Shown: positions 9,310-18,667 of the stretch, one piece after another | Layout: the number at the start of each line of letters is the position of its first letter | Position numbering within the stretch: position 1 is the first letter of the stretch | NCBI RefSeq assembly: GCF_030815485.1 | Contig: NZ_JAUSWV010000002.1 | Location: forward strand, 186,001 to 250,000 | DNA from: Streptomyces rishiriensis | Lineage (GTDB): Bacteria > Actinomycetota > Actinomycetes > Streptomycetales > Streptomycetaceae | Direction: 5' to 3' | DNA: 64,000 bases | The notes under the pieces: generated by a model | Seen by the model: only the letters and a program-made list of their open reading frames with translations | Databases searched by the model: none | Told to the model about the DNA's origin: nothing | Made by a program: the position numbers and the translations under genes

Positions 9310-9530
9310 GACCTTCCCTGTCTGACCACCGAAACGGTCGTCACAGCCACCGCCCTGGCGGCGGTGCAATGATCATCGAGTATGCGGCTTCCCGGCGCCG
9401 GTACCCAGCACCAAGGCGCGTATGGGCACCCGGTGGTGGAATCGCGTGTCGAGAGGGAACCTGATCGAACCCACGTGCGAGATGCCATGGCTGGGCCGCC
9501 CGGGCTGCCGCAACCGGTGAGGGCCGCTCG
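9310..9530 (-). other. Leader region between kdpD and the APC permease
   Basis: Contains no gene. A small stem-loop (CACCGCC/GGCGGTG arms, 9348-9366) lies 39-57 bases upstream of the permease start, on the transcript leader. It could be an attenuator, a kdpD terminator or part of a structured leader; sequence alone does not decide. Confidence 0.4.
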
Positions 9531-12074
9531 CTAGGAGGCGGCGGTCCCCGGAAGGGCGGAGGTGAGGGGTCGGCGGTCGGACGCGGCCGGGACGGTGAGG
9601 ACCATGGTGAGGCCGCCGCCGGGGGTGTCCTCGGCGTTGAGGGTGCCGCCCATGGCTTCGGTGAAGCCGCGGGCGACCGCGAGGCCGAGGCCGACGCCGG
9701 CGCCGCGCGGGGCGTCTCCGTAGCGCTGGAACGGCTCGAAGATGCGGTCCTTGGCCTCGTCCGGGACGCCCGGGCCGCGGTCCACCACCCGCACCTCCAC
9801 CCGGTCGGCCATGGCGCTGGCAGCCACCAGGACGCGCTCACCGGCGGGGCTGTACTTGACCGCGTTCTCGACCAGGTTGGCCACCGACCGCTCCAGCAGG
9901 CCCGGGTCGACGGCGACCATCGGCAAGGTTTCCGGGATGTCCAGCTCCACGCTGTCCTCGGGTACGCCGCCCAAAGCCATGGGCACCACCTCGTCAAGGT
10001 CGATCTCGCGGATCAGCGGGGCGACGGTGCCGGTCTGGAGCCGGGACATGTCGAGCAGGTTGCCCACCAGGTGGTCGAGGCGGTCGGCGCCCTCCTCGAT
10101 GGCCTTGAGGAGTTCGGCCTGGTCTTCCTCAGACCAGGCCACGTCGTCCGATCGCAAGGAGGAGACGGCGGCTTTGATCCCGGCGAGCGGGGTGCGCAGG
10201 TCGTGGCTGACAGCGGCGAGCAGGGCGGTGCGGATGCGGTTGCCCTCGGCGAGTTCCTTGGCCTGGTCGGCCTCGGACTGCAGGCGCTGGCGGTCCAGGA
10301 CCACGGCGGCCTGGGCGGCGAACGCGGCGAGGATCCGACGGTCGGAGGCGGGCAGCACTCGGCCGGACAGCGCGAGGGCCATGTGATCGCCGACCGGCAT
10401 GTCCACGTCCGCGTCCTCGGGGTACTGGCAAGGCTGTGGGCCCACGCTGCCCGCGCAGGTCCACGGGGTCACATCGCTTTCCCGCTCCAGCAGGGCGACC
10501 GACTCCATGCTGAAGGTCTCCCGCATTCGCTCCAGCAGGGCCTCCAGGCTGGTCTCGCCGCGCAGCACGCCGCCCGCCAGGAAGGAGAGGATCTCGGACT
10601 CGGCGCGCAGCCGGGCCGCCTGATGCGTACGACGGGCGGCCAGGTCCACTACGGAGGCCACCGATACCGCTACGGCGAAGAAGACCACGAGGGCGACGAT
10701 GTTCCTGGGATCGGCGATGGTGAGGCGGTGCAGGGGCGGGGTGAAGTAGTAGTTCAGCAGAAAGGACCCGAAGGCCGCCGAGGCCAGGGCCGGGAGCAGG
10801 CCGCCGAGCAGGGCCGCCGCCACGGTCAGCGTCAGGAACAGCAGCATGTCGTTGGCGAGACCGAGGCCGGCGTCGACGTTGGTCAGCAGCAGCGTGAGCA
10901 GCGTCGGGCCGGCCATCCCGGCCAGCCAGCCCGAAATGATCCGTGCACGGCCGAGCCGCGCACCTCGCGCAACCGGCAATCCGCGGCCCTTGCCGGCCTC
11001 GTCGTGGGTGATCAGGTGGACGTCGAGGTCGGGGCCCGACTCCCGGGCGACCGTGGCACCGACACCGGGCCCGAAGACGTACTGCCACCCCCGGCGCCGC
11101 GAGACGCCGAGGACTATCTGGGTGGCGTTGACCCCCCGCGCGAAGTCCAGCAGAGCCGACGAGACGTCGTCGCCGATGACGTGGTGGAAGGTGCCGCTCA
11201 GGTCCTCCACTAGGGTGCGCTGGACGGCCAGCTCCTTGGGCGAGGCACTGGTCAGTCCGTCGCTGCGGCCGATGTAGACGGCCAGCACCTCGCCGCCCGC
11301 GCCCTTCTCGGCGAGCCGGGCGGCCCGGCGGATCAGCGTGCGGCCCTCGGGACCGCCGGTCAGGCCGACCACGATCCGCTCACGCGAGCCCCAGATCTTC
11401 GCCACCCGGTGTTCGGTGCGGTACTCGGTCAGATACGCGTCGACCCGGTCGGCCACCCAGAGCAGCGCCAGCTCCCGCAGCGCGGTCAGATTGCCCGGGC
11501 GGAAGTAGTTGGACAGGGCCGCGTCGACCTTGTCGGCCTTGTAGATGTTGCCGTGCGCCATCCGCCGGCGCAGGGCCTGCGGCGACATGTCGACCAGCTC
11601 GACCTGGTCCGCCCGCCGGACGACCTCGTCTGGGACGGTCTCCTGCTGCCGCACCCCGGTGATCGACTCGACGGTGTCCCCCAGCGATTCCAGATGCTGG
11701 ATGTTGACCGTCGAGACGACGTCGATCCCGGCCGCGAGCAGTTCCCCGACGTCCTGCCAGCGCTTGGCGTTGCGGGAGCCGGGAATGTTGGTGTGGGCGA
11801 GTTCGTCGACGAGAGCCACCTGGGGGTGCCGTGCCAGGACGGCGTCGACATCCATCTCGGTGAACACGCTCCCCCGGTATTCCAGCTCCTTGCGGGGGAT
11901 CTGCTCCAGGCCATGAAGCATCACCTCGGTGCGGGGCCGGTGGTGGTGTTCCAGGAAGGCGACCACACAGTCGGTGCCTCGCTCGACACGGCGGTGTGCC
12001 TCGGACAGCATCGCGTACGTCTTGCCGACGCCCGGCGCCGCGCCGAGGTATATACGAAGCTTGCCGCGTGCCAT
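9531..12074 (-). CDS. kdpD: Sensor histidine kinase KdpD (847 aa)
   Basis: Membrane sensor of K+ limitation and turgor that phosphorylates KdpE. Domains in order: N-terminal KdpD domain with Walker A GAAPGVGKT at residues 11-19; a universal-stress-like domain at about 235-365; four membrane helices at about 385-495; a GAF-like region; and a histidine kinase core with H-box AVSHDLRTPL (His624), N-box NLVENAVKYS and G-boxes DRGPGVPDE and GVGLGLAVARG. Full length for the family, with no defects seen. It sits downstream of kdpFABC but its partner gene kdpE, just upstream, is wrecked. The kinase is therefore an orphan unless another response regulator serves it. The N-terminal domain can act without KdpE, for example as a c-di-AMP-responsive part in other bacteria. 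Confidence 0.97.
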   Translation of the reverse strand: MARGKLRIYLGAAPGVGKTYAMLSEAHRRVERGTDCVVAFLEHHHRPRTEVMLHGLEQIPRKELEYRGSVFTEMDVDAVLARHPQVALVDELAHTNIPGSRNAKRWQDVGELLAAGIDVVSTVNIQHLESLGDTVESITGVRQQETVPDEVVRRADQVELVDMSPQALRRRMAHGNIYKADKVDAALSNYFRPGNLTALRELALLWVADRVDAYLTEYRTEHRVAKIWGSRERIVVGLTGGPEGRTLIRRAARLAEKGAGGEVLAVYIGRSDGLTSASPKELAVQRTLVEDLSGTFHHVIGDDVSSALLDFARGVNATQIVLGVSRRRGWQYVFGPGVGATVARESGPDLDVHLITHDEAGKGRGLPVARGARLGRARIISGWLAGMAGPTLLTLLLTNVDAGLGLANDMLLFLTLTVAAALLGGLLPALASAAFGSFLLNYYFTPPLHRLTIADPRNIVALVVFFAVAVSVASVVDLAARRTHQAARLRAESEILSFLAGGVLRGETSLEALLERMRETFSMESVALLERESDVTPWTCAGSVGPQPCQYPEDADVDMPVGDHMALALSGRVLPASDRRILAAFAAQAAVVLDRQRLQSEADQAKELAEGNRIRTALLAAVSHDLRTPLAGIKAAVSSLRSDDVAWSEEDQAELLKAIEEGADRLDHLVGNLLDMSRLQTGTVAPLIREIDLDEVVPMALGGVPEDSVELDIPETLPMVAVDPGLLERSVANLVENAVKYSPAGERVLVAASAMADRVEVRVVDRGPGVPDEAKDRIFEPFQRYGDAPRGAGVGLGLAVARGFTEAMGGTLNAEDTPGGGLTMVLTVPAASDRRPLTSALPGTAAS

Positions 12075-12117
12075 GGTCTCGTCTCTGCCCCGTATGCGGT
12101 TGGAGCGGTCGGGAGCG

Positions 12118-12421
12118 GGTCAGCTCTCGAAGCGGTAGCCCATGCCCGGTTCGGTGATCAGGTAGCGGGGGTGGGCCGGGTCCGCCTCCAGCTTGCGCCG
12201 CAGCGGCCATGTACACACGCAGATAGTTCGTTTTGTTGCTGTGCCGTCCATCTCCGGCAGCCCCAGATCGAGGAGGACCCCATCGGTCTTGCGGGCGGCG
12301 GCGAGCCGGAGCGCGGTGGCACCGTCGGGGCCCCGTCAACGCCGTACTGCCGCGCCCGCCTGTTGATCACGAGCGCCCGTACGAGCTGGGGGTCGTCCTC
12401 TACGACCGGTTCCCGGGTCAT
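12118..12421 (-). pseudogene. kdpE: kdpE response regulator, internally deleted and frameshifted
   Basis: The start is normal: ATG at 12421 with GGAAAGG upstream, then MTREPVVEDDPQLVRALVIN. A one-base loss shortly after ARQYGVD shifts the frame; receiver sequence continues (GATALRLAAARKTDG, then a LLDLGLPEMDGT stretch). It then jumps directly to the very end of a KdpE-type winged-helix domain (TNYLRVYMA), with a further two-base loss before the final LEADPAHPRYLITEPGMGYR. Roughly 110-130 codons, including most of the receiver and nearly all of the DNA-binding domain, are missing. No functional product is possible. Upstream kdpC and downstream kdpD are intact. Confidence 0.93.
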
Positions 12422-12544
12422 CGGTGTGCGCCTTTCCTGTGGCCCGGAGAGCCAGAAGATGCCGACCCATGTCAGGGGTGCGGGAGTTCACGGATCGGGA
12501 ACGCGTCCAGGCCCGCCCACTCCCGCGTGGTGCGCGTAAGCCCA

Positions 12545-13213
12545 TCAGCTCCTGGCCACGAGTTTCTTGAGCGCGACGTTGAGCTCGAGGACGTTGACGG
12601 TGGGCTCGCCCATGAAGCCCAGGATCCGGTCGTCCGTGTGTTCATCCACGAGCTTGTGGACCTGGGCGACGGACAGACCGTTCTTCTCGGCGATCCGGTG
12701 TACCTGGAGGTCGGCGTACGCCGGGGAGATGTCCGGGTCCAGGCCGGAGCCCGAGGAGGTGACGGCGTCGGCTGGTACGTCGGACGGCTCGACCTTGTAG
12801 TCCGTGGTCGAGTTGTCCTTGATGACCGCGGCCTTGGCGTCCTTGACCCACTTGATCAGGTCGAAGTTGTCACCGGAACGGTTGGTGGCGCCGGAGAGGA
12901 TCAGTGTGTACCGGGTGTTGACGCTGTTGGTGCCCAGGCCGTTCCGAGGGCGCCCCTGGAACCATTTCAGGTCGGGCTCGGGGGTTTCCTGGCCTTTCTT
13001 CAGCGGCAGGTTGTACGCCTGGCCGATGAGCGAGGAGCCGACGACCTTGCCGTCCGCCTTGATCTCGGAGCCGTTCGCCTTGCCGGGGAACAAGCCCTGG
13101 GCGACGCCGGTGACGGCGAGCGGGTAGAGGATGCCCGTCACCACGGTCAGCACGAGGAGGGCGCGCAGGCCGGCCCAGAGCAACCGGGCAGTGTTCGTAA
13201 CCGAGTGGTTCAT
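12545..13213 (-). CDS. kdpC: K+-transporting ATPase subunit KdpC (222 aa)
   Basis: Small one-span subunit of the high-affinity KdpFABC potassium pump, thought to stabilise and support ATP use by KdpB. One N-terminal transmembrane helix lies at about residues 12-35 (LLWAGLRALLVLTVVTGILY). The periplasmic part carries the family hallmarks QAYNLPLKKGQETPEPD and GSGLDPDISPAYADLQVHR. Length is normal. ATG at 13213 is five bases past the kdpB stop, so it belongs to the kdp operon. No defect is seen. Confidence 0.97.
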   Translation of the reverse strand: MNHSVTNTARLLWAGLRALLVLTVVTGILYPLAVTGVAQGLFPGKANGSEIKADGKVVGSSLIGQAYNLPLKKGQETPEPDLKWFQGRPRNGLGTNSVNTRYTLILSGATNRSGDNFDLIKWVKDAKAAVIKDNSTTDYKVEPSDVPADAVTSSGSGLDPDISPAYADLQVHRIAEKNGLSVAQVHKLVDEHTDDRILGFMGEPTVNVLELNVALKKLVARS

Positions 13214-13218
13214 GGCGG

Positions 13219-15384
13219 TCAGCCGATCCCGGGGATGAGTGAGATGAGCAGGTCGATGATCTTGATGCCTATGAAGGGTGCGATCAGCCCGCCCAGGCCG
13301 TAGATCGCGAGGTTGCGGCGGAGCATCTTGTCCGCGCTGACCGGCCGGTACCGCACGCCGCGCAGGGCGAGCGGGACCAGCGCAATGATGATCAGCGCGT
13401 TGAAGATGACTGCGGACAGGATCGCGGAGTCGGGCGAGGACAGGCTCATGATGTTCAGCTTGTCCAGGCCCGGGTAGACGGCCGCGAACAGCGCCGGGAT
13501 GATCGCGAAGTACTTCGCGACGTCGTTGGCGATGGAGAAGGTGGTGAGCGCGCCCCGGGTGATGAGGAGTTGCTTGCCGATTTCGACGATCTCGATGAGC
13601 TTGGTGGGGTTGGAATCGAGGTCGACCATGTTGCCGGCTTCCTTGGCGGCCGACGTACCCGTGTTCATCGCCACGCCGACGTCGGCCTGCGCGAGCGCGG
13701 GTGCGTCGTTCGTGCCGTCGCCGGTCATCGCGACGAGCTTGCCGCCGGCCTGCTCGCGCTTGATGAGGGCCATCTTGTCCTCGGGGGTGGCCTCCGCGAG
13801 GAAGTCGTCGACGCCGGCCTCCTCGGCGATCGCCTTCGCCGTCAGCGGGTTGTCGCCCGTGATCATGACGGTCTTGACGCCCATGCGGCGCAGTTCGTCG
13901 AACCGCTCGCGCATGCCCTCCTTGACGACGTCCTTGAGGTGGATCACGCCCAGCACCCGGGCCCTGTCGGCGTCCTCGATCGCCACCAGCAGCGGTGTGC
14001 CGCCCGCCTCGGAGATGGAGTTGGAGATGGTGTCGGCGTCGTCTGCGACGGTGCCGCCCTGCTCCTGGACCCAGGTGAGCACCGAACCGGTGGCCCCCTT
14101 GCGGACCTTGCGGGCGGTGCCGTCTTCGGTGAGGTCGACACCGGACATGCGGGTGTGCGCGGTGAAGGCGATCCACTCTGCCTGCGCCGGCTCGCCCTGG
14201 TGACGCTCGCGCAGCCCGTACTTCTCCTTCGCCAGGACGACGATGGAGCGGCCCTCGGGCGTCTCGTCGGCCAGCGACGACAACTGGGCGGCATCGGCCA
14301 GCTCGGCCTCGGTCGTGCCGGCTACCGGTACGAACTCGGCGGCCTGCCGGTTGCCGAGCGTGATGGTGCCGGTCTTGTCGAGCAGCAGGGTCGACACGTC
14401 GCCGGCGGCCTCGACCGCCCTGCCCGACATGGCCAGTACGTTGCGCTGCACCAGCCGGTCCATACCGGCGATGCCGATCGCGGAGAGCAGGGCGCCGATC
14501 GTGGTCGGGATCAGGCAGACGAGGAGGGCCACCAGCACGACCATGGTCAGATGCGTGCCCGCGTAGTCCGCGAACGGCGGCAGGGTGGCCACCGCGAGCA
14601 GGAAGACGATCGTCAGCGAGGCAAGCAGGATGTTCAGCGCGATCTCGTTGGGCGTCTTCTGGCGTGCGGCGCCCTCGACCAGGTTGATCATCCGGTCGAT
14701 GAAGGTCTCACCCGGCTTCGTCGTGATCTTGATGACGATGCGGTCGGACAGCACCTTCGTGCCGCCGGTGACGGCCGAGCGGTCGCCGCCGGACTCGCGG
14801 ATGACCGGAGCCGATTCACCGGTGATCGCCGACTCGTCCACGGATGCCACGCCCTCGACGACGTCACCGTCGCCGGGGATGATGTCACCCGCCTCGCAGA
14901 CGACCAGGTCGCCGATGCGCAGCTCGGTGCCGGGCACCTGCTCCTCGGCCCTGCTGTCCTGGGACAGCCGGCGCGCCACGGTGTCCGTCTTGGCCTTGCG
15001 CAGGGTGTCCGCCTGGGCCTTTCCGCGGCCCTCGGCGACCGCCTCCGCAAGGTTGGCGAAGATCACGGTGAGCCAGAGCCAGGCGCTGATCGCCCAGCCG
15101 AACCAGTCGCCCGGGTCCTTGAACGAGAACACCGTCGTCAGGACCGAGCCGATGAGCACCACGAACATGACAGGTGACTTGACCATCACCCGCGGGTCGG
15201 TCTTGCGCAGAGCGTCCGGCAGCGACCTGACCAACTGCGTGGGGTCGAAAAGGCCCGCGCCGACCCGGCCTTCGCCGGTCTTGTGACCGGTGGGTGCGCC
15301 CTGGTGGGGGGCGAGCGTCGGAGTCGAGGTGGACATGGTGTCCTGCTTCTGTGCGTCGTCGTGCTTCTTGATGTCGCTGGTCAT
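13219..15384 (-). CDS. kdpB: K+-transporting ATPase ATP-binding subunit KdpB (721 aa)
   Basis: P-type ATPase subunit that powers K+ import through KdpA. It shows the phosphorylation motif DKTGT (in [14 protein letters not shown]), the TGES actuator motif (AITGESAPV), the hinge [20 protein letters not shown] and about seven membrane helices. The first ~35 residues (Lys/Asp/Gln-rich, then a [13 protein letters not shown] stretch) are a polar extension; a second in-frame ATG at about residue 17 could be the real start. Its start overlaps the kdpA stop in an ATGA, giving coupled translation. Confidence 0.97.
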   Translation of the reverse strand: MTSDIKKHDDAQKQDTMSTSTPTLAPHQGAPTGHKTGEGRVGAGLFDPTQLVRSLPDALRKTDPRVMVKSPVMFVVLIGSVLTTVFSFKDPGDWFGWAISAWLWLTVIFANLAEAVAEGRGKAQADTLRKAKTDTVARRLSQDSRAEEQVPGTELRIGDLVVCEAGDIIPGDGDVVEGVASVDESAITGESAPVIRESGGDRSAVTGGTKVLSDRIVIKITTKPGETFIDRMINLVEGAARQKTPNEIALNILLASLTIVFLLAVATLPPFADYAGTHLTMVVLVALLVCLIPTTIGALLSAIGIAGMDRLVQRNVLAMSGRAVEAAGDVSTLLLDKTGTITLGNRQAAEFVPVAGTTEAELADAAQLSSLADETPEGRSIVVLAKEKYGLRERHQGEPAQAEWIAFTAHTRMSGVDLTEDGTARKVRKGATGSVLTWVQEQGGTVADDADTISNSISEAGGTPLLVAIEDADRARVLGVIHLKDVVKEGMRERFDELRRMGVKTVMITGDNPLTAKAIAEEAGVDDFLAEATPEDKMALIKREQAGGKLVAMTGDGTNDAPALAQADVGVAMNTGTSAAKEAGNMVDLDSNPTKLIEIVEIGKQLLITRGALTTFSIANDVAKYFAIIPALFAAVYPGLDKLNIMSLSSPDSAILSAVIFNALIIIALVPLALRGVRYRPVSADKMLRRNLAIYGLGGLIAPFIGIKIIDLLISLIPGIG

Positions 15385-17045
15385 GACGCCAGCCCTTCAG
15401 CGAGCGGCCCCAGCGCCAGCGCTGGGAAGTACGTCAGACCGGTGATGATCAGAATTGCACCCACCAACAGCCCGGTGAACAGCGGCTTCTCGGTACGCAG
15501 CGTGCCCACGGTGGCCGGCACCGGCTGCTGCTCGGCCAGCGAACCGGCCAGCGCCAGCACGAACACCATCGGCAGGAAACGCCCGAACAGCATCGCGATG
15601 CCGATCGTGGTGTTGAACCACTGCGTGTCCGCGTTCAGACCGGCGAAGGCCGAGCCGTTGTTGTTGGCGCCCGAGGTGTACGCGTACAAGATTTCGGAGA
15701 AACCGTGCGCGCCCGGGTTGGTCATCGAGTTGCCGGGCGTCGGGAGCGCCATCGCCGCCGCGGTGAAGATGAGCACCAGTGCCGGTGTGATGAGGATGTA
15801 ACAGGCCGCGAACTTGATCTCGCGGGTGCCGATCTTCTTGCCCAGGTACTCGGGCGTGCGGCCGACCATCAGACCCGCGATGAACACCGCGATGATCGCC
15901 ATGATCAGCATGCCGTAGAGGCCGGAGCCCACGCCGCCGGGCGCGATCTCGCCGAGCTGCATGCCCAGCAGATTCAGCCCGCCGCCGAGACCTGTGTTGG
16001 ACGAGTGGAAGGAGTCCACCGCACCGGTCGAGGTGAGCGTCGTGGAGACCGAGAAGATCGACGAGGCACCGATGCCGAAGCGGGTCTCCTTGCCCTCCAT
16101 CGCCCCGCCCGCGATCTCGAACGCCGGGCCGTGGTGGGCGAACTCGGTCCACCACATCAGGCAGATGAAGCCGACCCAGATGGTCGCCATCGTGGCGAGG
16201 ATCGCGTAGCCCTGGCGCAGCGAGCCGACCATCCGGCCGAAGGTCCGCGTCAGCGCGAACGGGATCAGCAGGATCAGGAAGATCTCGAAGAGGTTGGAGA
16301 ACGCGTTGGGGTTCTCGAAGGGGTGGGCGCTGTTGGCGTTGAAGTAACCGCCGCCGTTGGTGCCCACCTCCTTGATGGCCTCCTGCGAGGCGACCGCGCC
16401 GCCGTTCCACTCCTGCGAGCCGCCCATGAACCGGCCCACGGAGTGAATCCCGCAGAAGTTCTGAATGGCACCGCAGGCCACGAGCACGATCGCAGCGATC
16501 ACGGAGAGCGGCAGCAGGATGCGTATGACACCGCGCGCCATGTCGGCCCAGAAGTTGCCCAGCTCACCGGTGCGGGAGCGGGCGAATCCTCGTACGAGTG
16601 CCACCGCGACGGCGAGACCGACGGCGGCGGAGAGGAAGTTCTGCACCGTAAGGCCGCCGGTCTGCACGACGTGGCCCATGGCCTGCTCGCCGTAATACGA
16701 CTGCCAGTTGGTGTTCGACACGAAGGATGCGGCGGTGTTGAACGCCTGGTCCGGGTCGATCGAGGAGAAGCCGAGCGAGCCGGGCAGGCTGCCCTGCACG
16801 CGCTGCAACAGATACAGGAAGAGAACACTCACCGCGGAGAAGGCGAGGACACCGCGCAGATAGGCGGGCCAGCGCATATCGGTGTTCGGGTCGGCGCCGA
16901 TGCCCTTGTAGATCCACTTCTCGACACGCAGGTGTCTGTCGGAGGAGTAGGCCCGGGCCATGTAGTCGCCGAGGGGGCGGTATGCCAGGGCCAGCGCCGC
17001 GATCAGCGCGAGCAACTGGAGCACACCGGCGAGGACGGGGCTCAT
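15381..17045 (-). CDS. kdpA: K+-transporting ATPase subunit KdpA (554 aa)
   Basis: Potassium-conducting channel-like subunit of KdpFABC, related to the Trk/Ktr superfamily, with about ten membrane helices. Selectivity-filter-like segments are visible, including [22 protein letters not shown]-type [20 protein letters not shown] and [19 protein letters not shown]. Length fits the family. ATG at 17045 lies eight bases after the kdpF stop; the ribosome-binding site is weak, consistent with translational coupling. No truncation is seen. Confidence 0.97.
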   Translation of the reverse strand: MSPVLAGVLQLLALIAALALAYRPLGDYMARAYSSDRHLRVEKWIYKGIGADPNTDMRWPAYLRGVLAFSAVSVLFLYLLQRVQGSLPGSLGFSSIDPDQAFNTAASFVSNTNWQSYYGEQAMGHVVQTGGLTVQNFLSAAVGLAVAVALVRGFARSRTGELGNFWADMARGVIRILLPLSVIAAIVLVACGAIQNFCGIHSVGRFMGGSQEWNGGAVASQEAIKEVGTNGGGYFNANSAHPFENPNAFSNLFEIFLILLIPFALTRTFGRMVGSLRQGYAILATMATIWVGFICLMWWTEFAHHGPAFEIAGGAMEGKETRFGIGASSIFSVSTTLTSTGAVDSFHSSNTGLGGGLNLLGMQLGEIAPGGVGSGLYGMLIMAIIAVFIAGLMVGRTPEYLGKKIGTREIKFAACYILITPALVLIFTAAAMALPTPGNSMTNPGAHGFSEILYAYTSGANNNGSAFAGLNADTQWFNTTIGIAMLFGRFLPMVFVLALAGSLAEQQPVPATVGTLRTEKPLFTGLLVGAILIITGLTYFPALALGPLAEGLAS

Positions 17046-17053
17046 ATCAGGAC

Positions 17054-17143
17054 TCAGAACCTCTCCGGGAACACCAGGGCGAGGACGAGATAGCCCAGCA
17101 GGGCGACGGCCACGATCAGGCCGACGATATTCTCGACGGTCAC
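17054..17143 (-). CDS. kdpF: K+-transporting ATPase small subunit KdpF (29 aa)
   Basis: A single hydrophobic helix ([20 protein letters not shown], ending FPERF), matching KdpF in size, position directly before kdpA, and the Leu-x-Tyr-Leu-x-x-Ala-Leu pattern. KdpF stabilises the pump complex in the membrane. The GTG start overlaps the stop of the preceding 27-aa gene in a GTGA, so it is translated by coupling. Confidence 0.93.
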   Translation of the reverse strand: MTVENIVGLIVAVALLGYLVLALVFPERF

Positions 17144-17223
17144 AGCTTCGTCACCCCCTTGGCGACGAGGGCCACCAGCGCGAAGACCGTGATGGTGGTG
17201 ACGACGAAGGCCAGGTCGGCCAT
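17140..17223 (-). CDS. Small membrane peptide at the head of the kdp operon (27 aa)
   Basis: ATG at 17223 has an AGGAG ribosome-binding site six bases upstream. The product has one hydrophobic helix ([20 protein letters not shown]) and a short basic C-terminal end (GVTKL). Its stop overlaps the kdpF GTG. It is the first gene of the operon and has the best ribosome-binding site of the set, so it may drive coupled translation of kdpF and kdpA, or be a second small pump subunit. I know no named family; function is inferred from position and topology. Confidence 0.8.
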   Translation of the reverse strand: MADLAFVVTTITVFALVALVAKGVTKL

Positions 17224-17393
17224 CGCGAGCTCCTAGATGAGGATCGGATCGAACGGACGACTAGAGGAAAGCGCCTCGCTGGCCGGATTCGGCGGGCGTT
17301 GACGCCTTCCATACGGTGGCCCGTACGCTTTTGACGGAACCCATATGCCGGAGTCCACCGCGGGTGCCGGACCAGCTCCTTTCGGGAACGCCG

Positions 17394-17422
17394 ACGGCCC
17401 GCACCGGTGAGGTGCGGGCCGT
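17394..17422 (-). terminator. Hairpin terminator after the APC-like gene fragment
   Basis: A 12-bp perfect inverted repeat (arms 17394-17405 and 17411-17422, five-base loop) lies 13 bases beyond the stop of the minus-strand fragment ending at 17436. It would also isolate the kdp operon from upstream transcription. Confidence 0.75.
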
Positions 17423-17435
17423 TCGGGCGCAGAGG

Positions 17436-17600
17436 TCAGGAGATGTGGAACCGCAGCCGGTAGATCACCGCGTCCGTGTCCGGTCGTACGGCATACGCGA
17501 CGAGCGCGCCCCGCTGGTTCTGCAGCAGCCGCCGCCACAGCCGATCCGGCTCGACCTCGGCGATCTGGACGTGACGCGAGTGCCGGGCCCGGCGATTCCC
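17436..17600 (-). pseudogene. C-terminal fragment, probably of a membrane transporter tail
   Basis: Only the last ~50 codons look coding (VQIAEVEPDRLWRRLLQNQR, then the AYAVRPDTDAVIYRLRF end) before a stop and a hairpin. This resembles the cytosolic tail of Streptomyces APC-type permeases found next to kdp loci, but that assignment is from memory of the pattern and unproved. The upstream continuation of the frame (to 17747) has no protein character and overlaps the end of the next gene, so the front of the gene has been lost. Confidence 0.45.
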
Positions 17601-17715
17601 CGTACGCATCTGGGCACGCGGACCGCTGTGACAGGCGCGGCTGCGTCTTCCTTGGCACACCGTCACAGCAGCTGCCTTCATTGCCTGGCTCCGGACACGA
17701 CCCCTCAGCCAGGGC

Positions 17716-18030
17716 TTACGGTGTGCCGCCTCCGTTCCGCTCACCACCGCCGAGCTGACCCACCATCATGACGAGGAGACCGGCAAGGATGATCACGGCG
17801 CCGATCAGCGTTCCCAAGGGCCGGACGCCGGAATCGCTGATCAGCAATCCGAAGACCAGCTGCCAGCACAGCGCGAAGGCCAGTACCAGCTGACCCCAGC
17901 CATAGATGCGGGGGGCGCGTATATGGCGCCGGTTCATGGGAAGCACCCAGCCCCTGGTAACCGCCGCAACGCCGGAGACAGCGATGAGCAGCGCCACCAG
18001 GACAAGAGGCGCGGCCAGGTACAGCTTCAC
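17716..18030 (-). CDS. Small membrane protein, hypothetical (104 aa)
   Basis: Three hydrophobic segments are predicted: residues 3-22 (LYLAAPLVLVALLIAVSGVA), about 45-65 (QLVLAFALCWQLVFGLL) and about 72-92 (LGTLIGAVIILAGLLVMMVG). A polar Gly/Asn tail follows. The start is GTG at 18030 with GGGAGA upstream. No catalytic motif is seen and the function is unknown. It is monocistronic, followed by the gene fragment and hairpin near the kdp operon. Confidence 0.75.
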   Translation of the reverse strand: MKLYLAAPLVLVALLIAVSGVAAVTRGWVLPMNRRHIRAPRIYGWGQLVLAFALCWQLVFGLLISDSGVRPLGTLIGAVIILAGLLVMMVGQLGGGERNGGGTP

Positions 18031-18323
18031 GTTTTCTCCCTGCGTACCCGGCGCACACCCGACGACAACGTGATCATGACATCCACTGCATCACGCGTCC
18101 AGACCACGACGATGCGGTGCTCGGATAGTCGGCCGCACCCTTATGACGCCTCCTCACCGGCGCCGGCGGCGACTTCCTTCGCTGCCAGGTTCACGCCGAC
18201 GGCGGCCCGACCCGGCGCCGGCGACGCTGCGACAGGCTGCATGACATGCGCAGTGCGCCATTCGGCCCCATCCTGAGAAGCGGCACCATCGGCTCCACGG
18301 GCCGACCGCCTCCGGGAGGTCCT
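18031..18323. other. Intergenic region between divergent small membrane protein genes
   Basis: No gene or clear repeat is seen. It must hold the promoters for the minus-strand gene starting at 18030 and the plus-strand gene starting at 18324; no promoter could be placed with confidence. Confidence 0.4.
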
Positions 18324-18470
18324 GTGATCCTGCTCGCCCTGCTCGTGCCCGCCCTGATGCTGGCATTCCTCTGCGCCATGGACGCGCTCGAGGATCACCT
18401 CTTCCCCCGCCCGGCAACCGCAGACGACGCGAGACCCCCAGCCGACGACATACCAACCCGCTCCCCCTGA
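18324..18470 (+). CDS. Single-span small membrane protein (48 aa)
   Basis: GTG at 18324 has GGGAGG upstream. The product opens with one hydrophobic helix (VILLALLVPALMLAFLCAMD) and ends in a polar, acidic Pro-rich tail. Very small proteins of this layout are widespread in Streptomyces; function unknown. An upstream ATG at 18246 would add 26 residues without membrane or domain character and has no ribosome-binding site. Confidence 0.7.
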   Translation: MILLALLVPALMLAFLCAMDALEDHLFPRPATADDARPPADDIPTRSP

Positions 18471-18667
18471 GCACCCACGACTCCGTTGCAGATCGGCCAG
18501 TCAGCCGAGGCGGGTGCCGCAGCCGACTCGAGGACGCGACTACGGTGCCCGTGCCTGCTCAGTCCGAAGGGCGGCAGAAGACACGCCCCGGGCCGACCGC
18601 CGCTGCGTGCCGCGACTGCGGCTGCGGGGTCGCTAGCCGAATGATCGGCAACAGGAGGTTGAGGCGC

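Noticed and set aside
13570..15177. Long plus-strand open frame opposite kdpB (535 codons)
   Set aside because: It is an antisense shadow produced by GC-biased codon use; composition is Arg/Gly/Asp-rich without domains, while the minus strand encodes complete KdpB.
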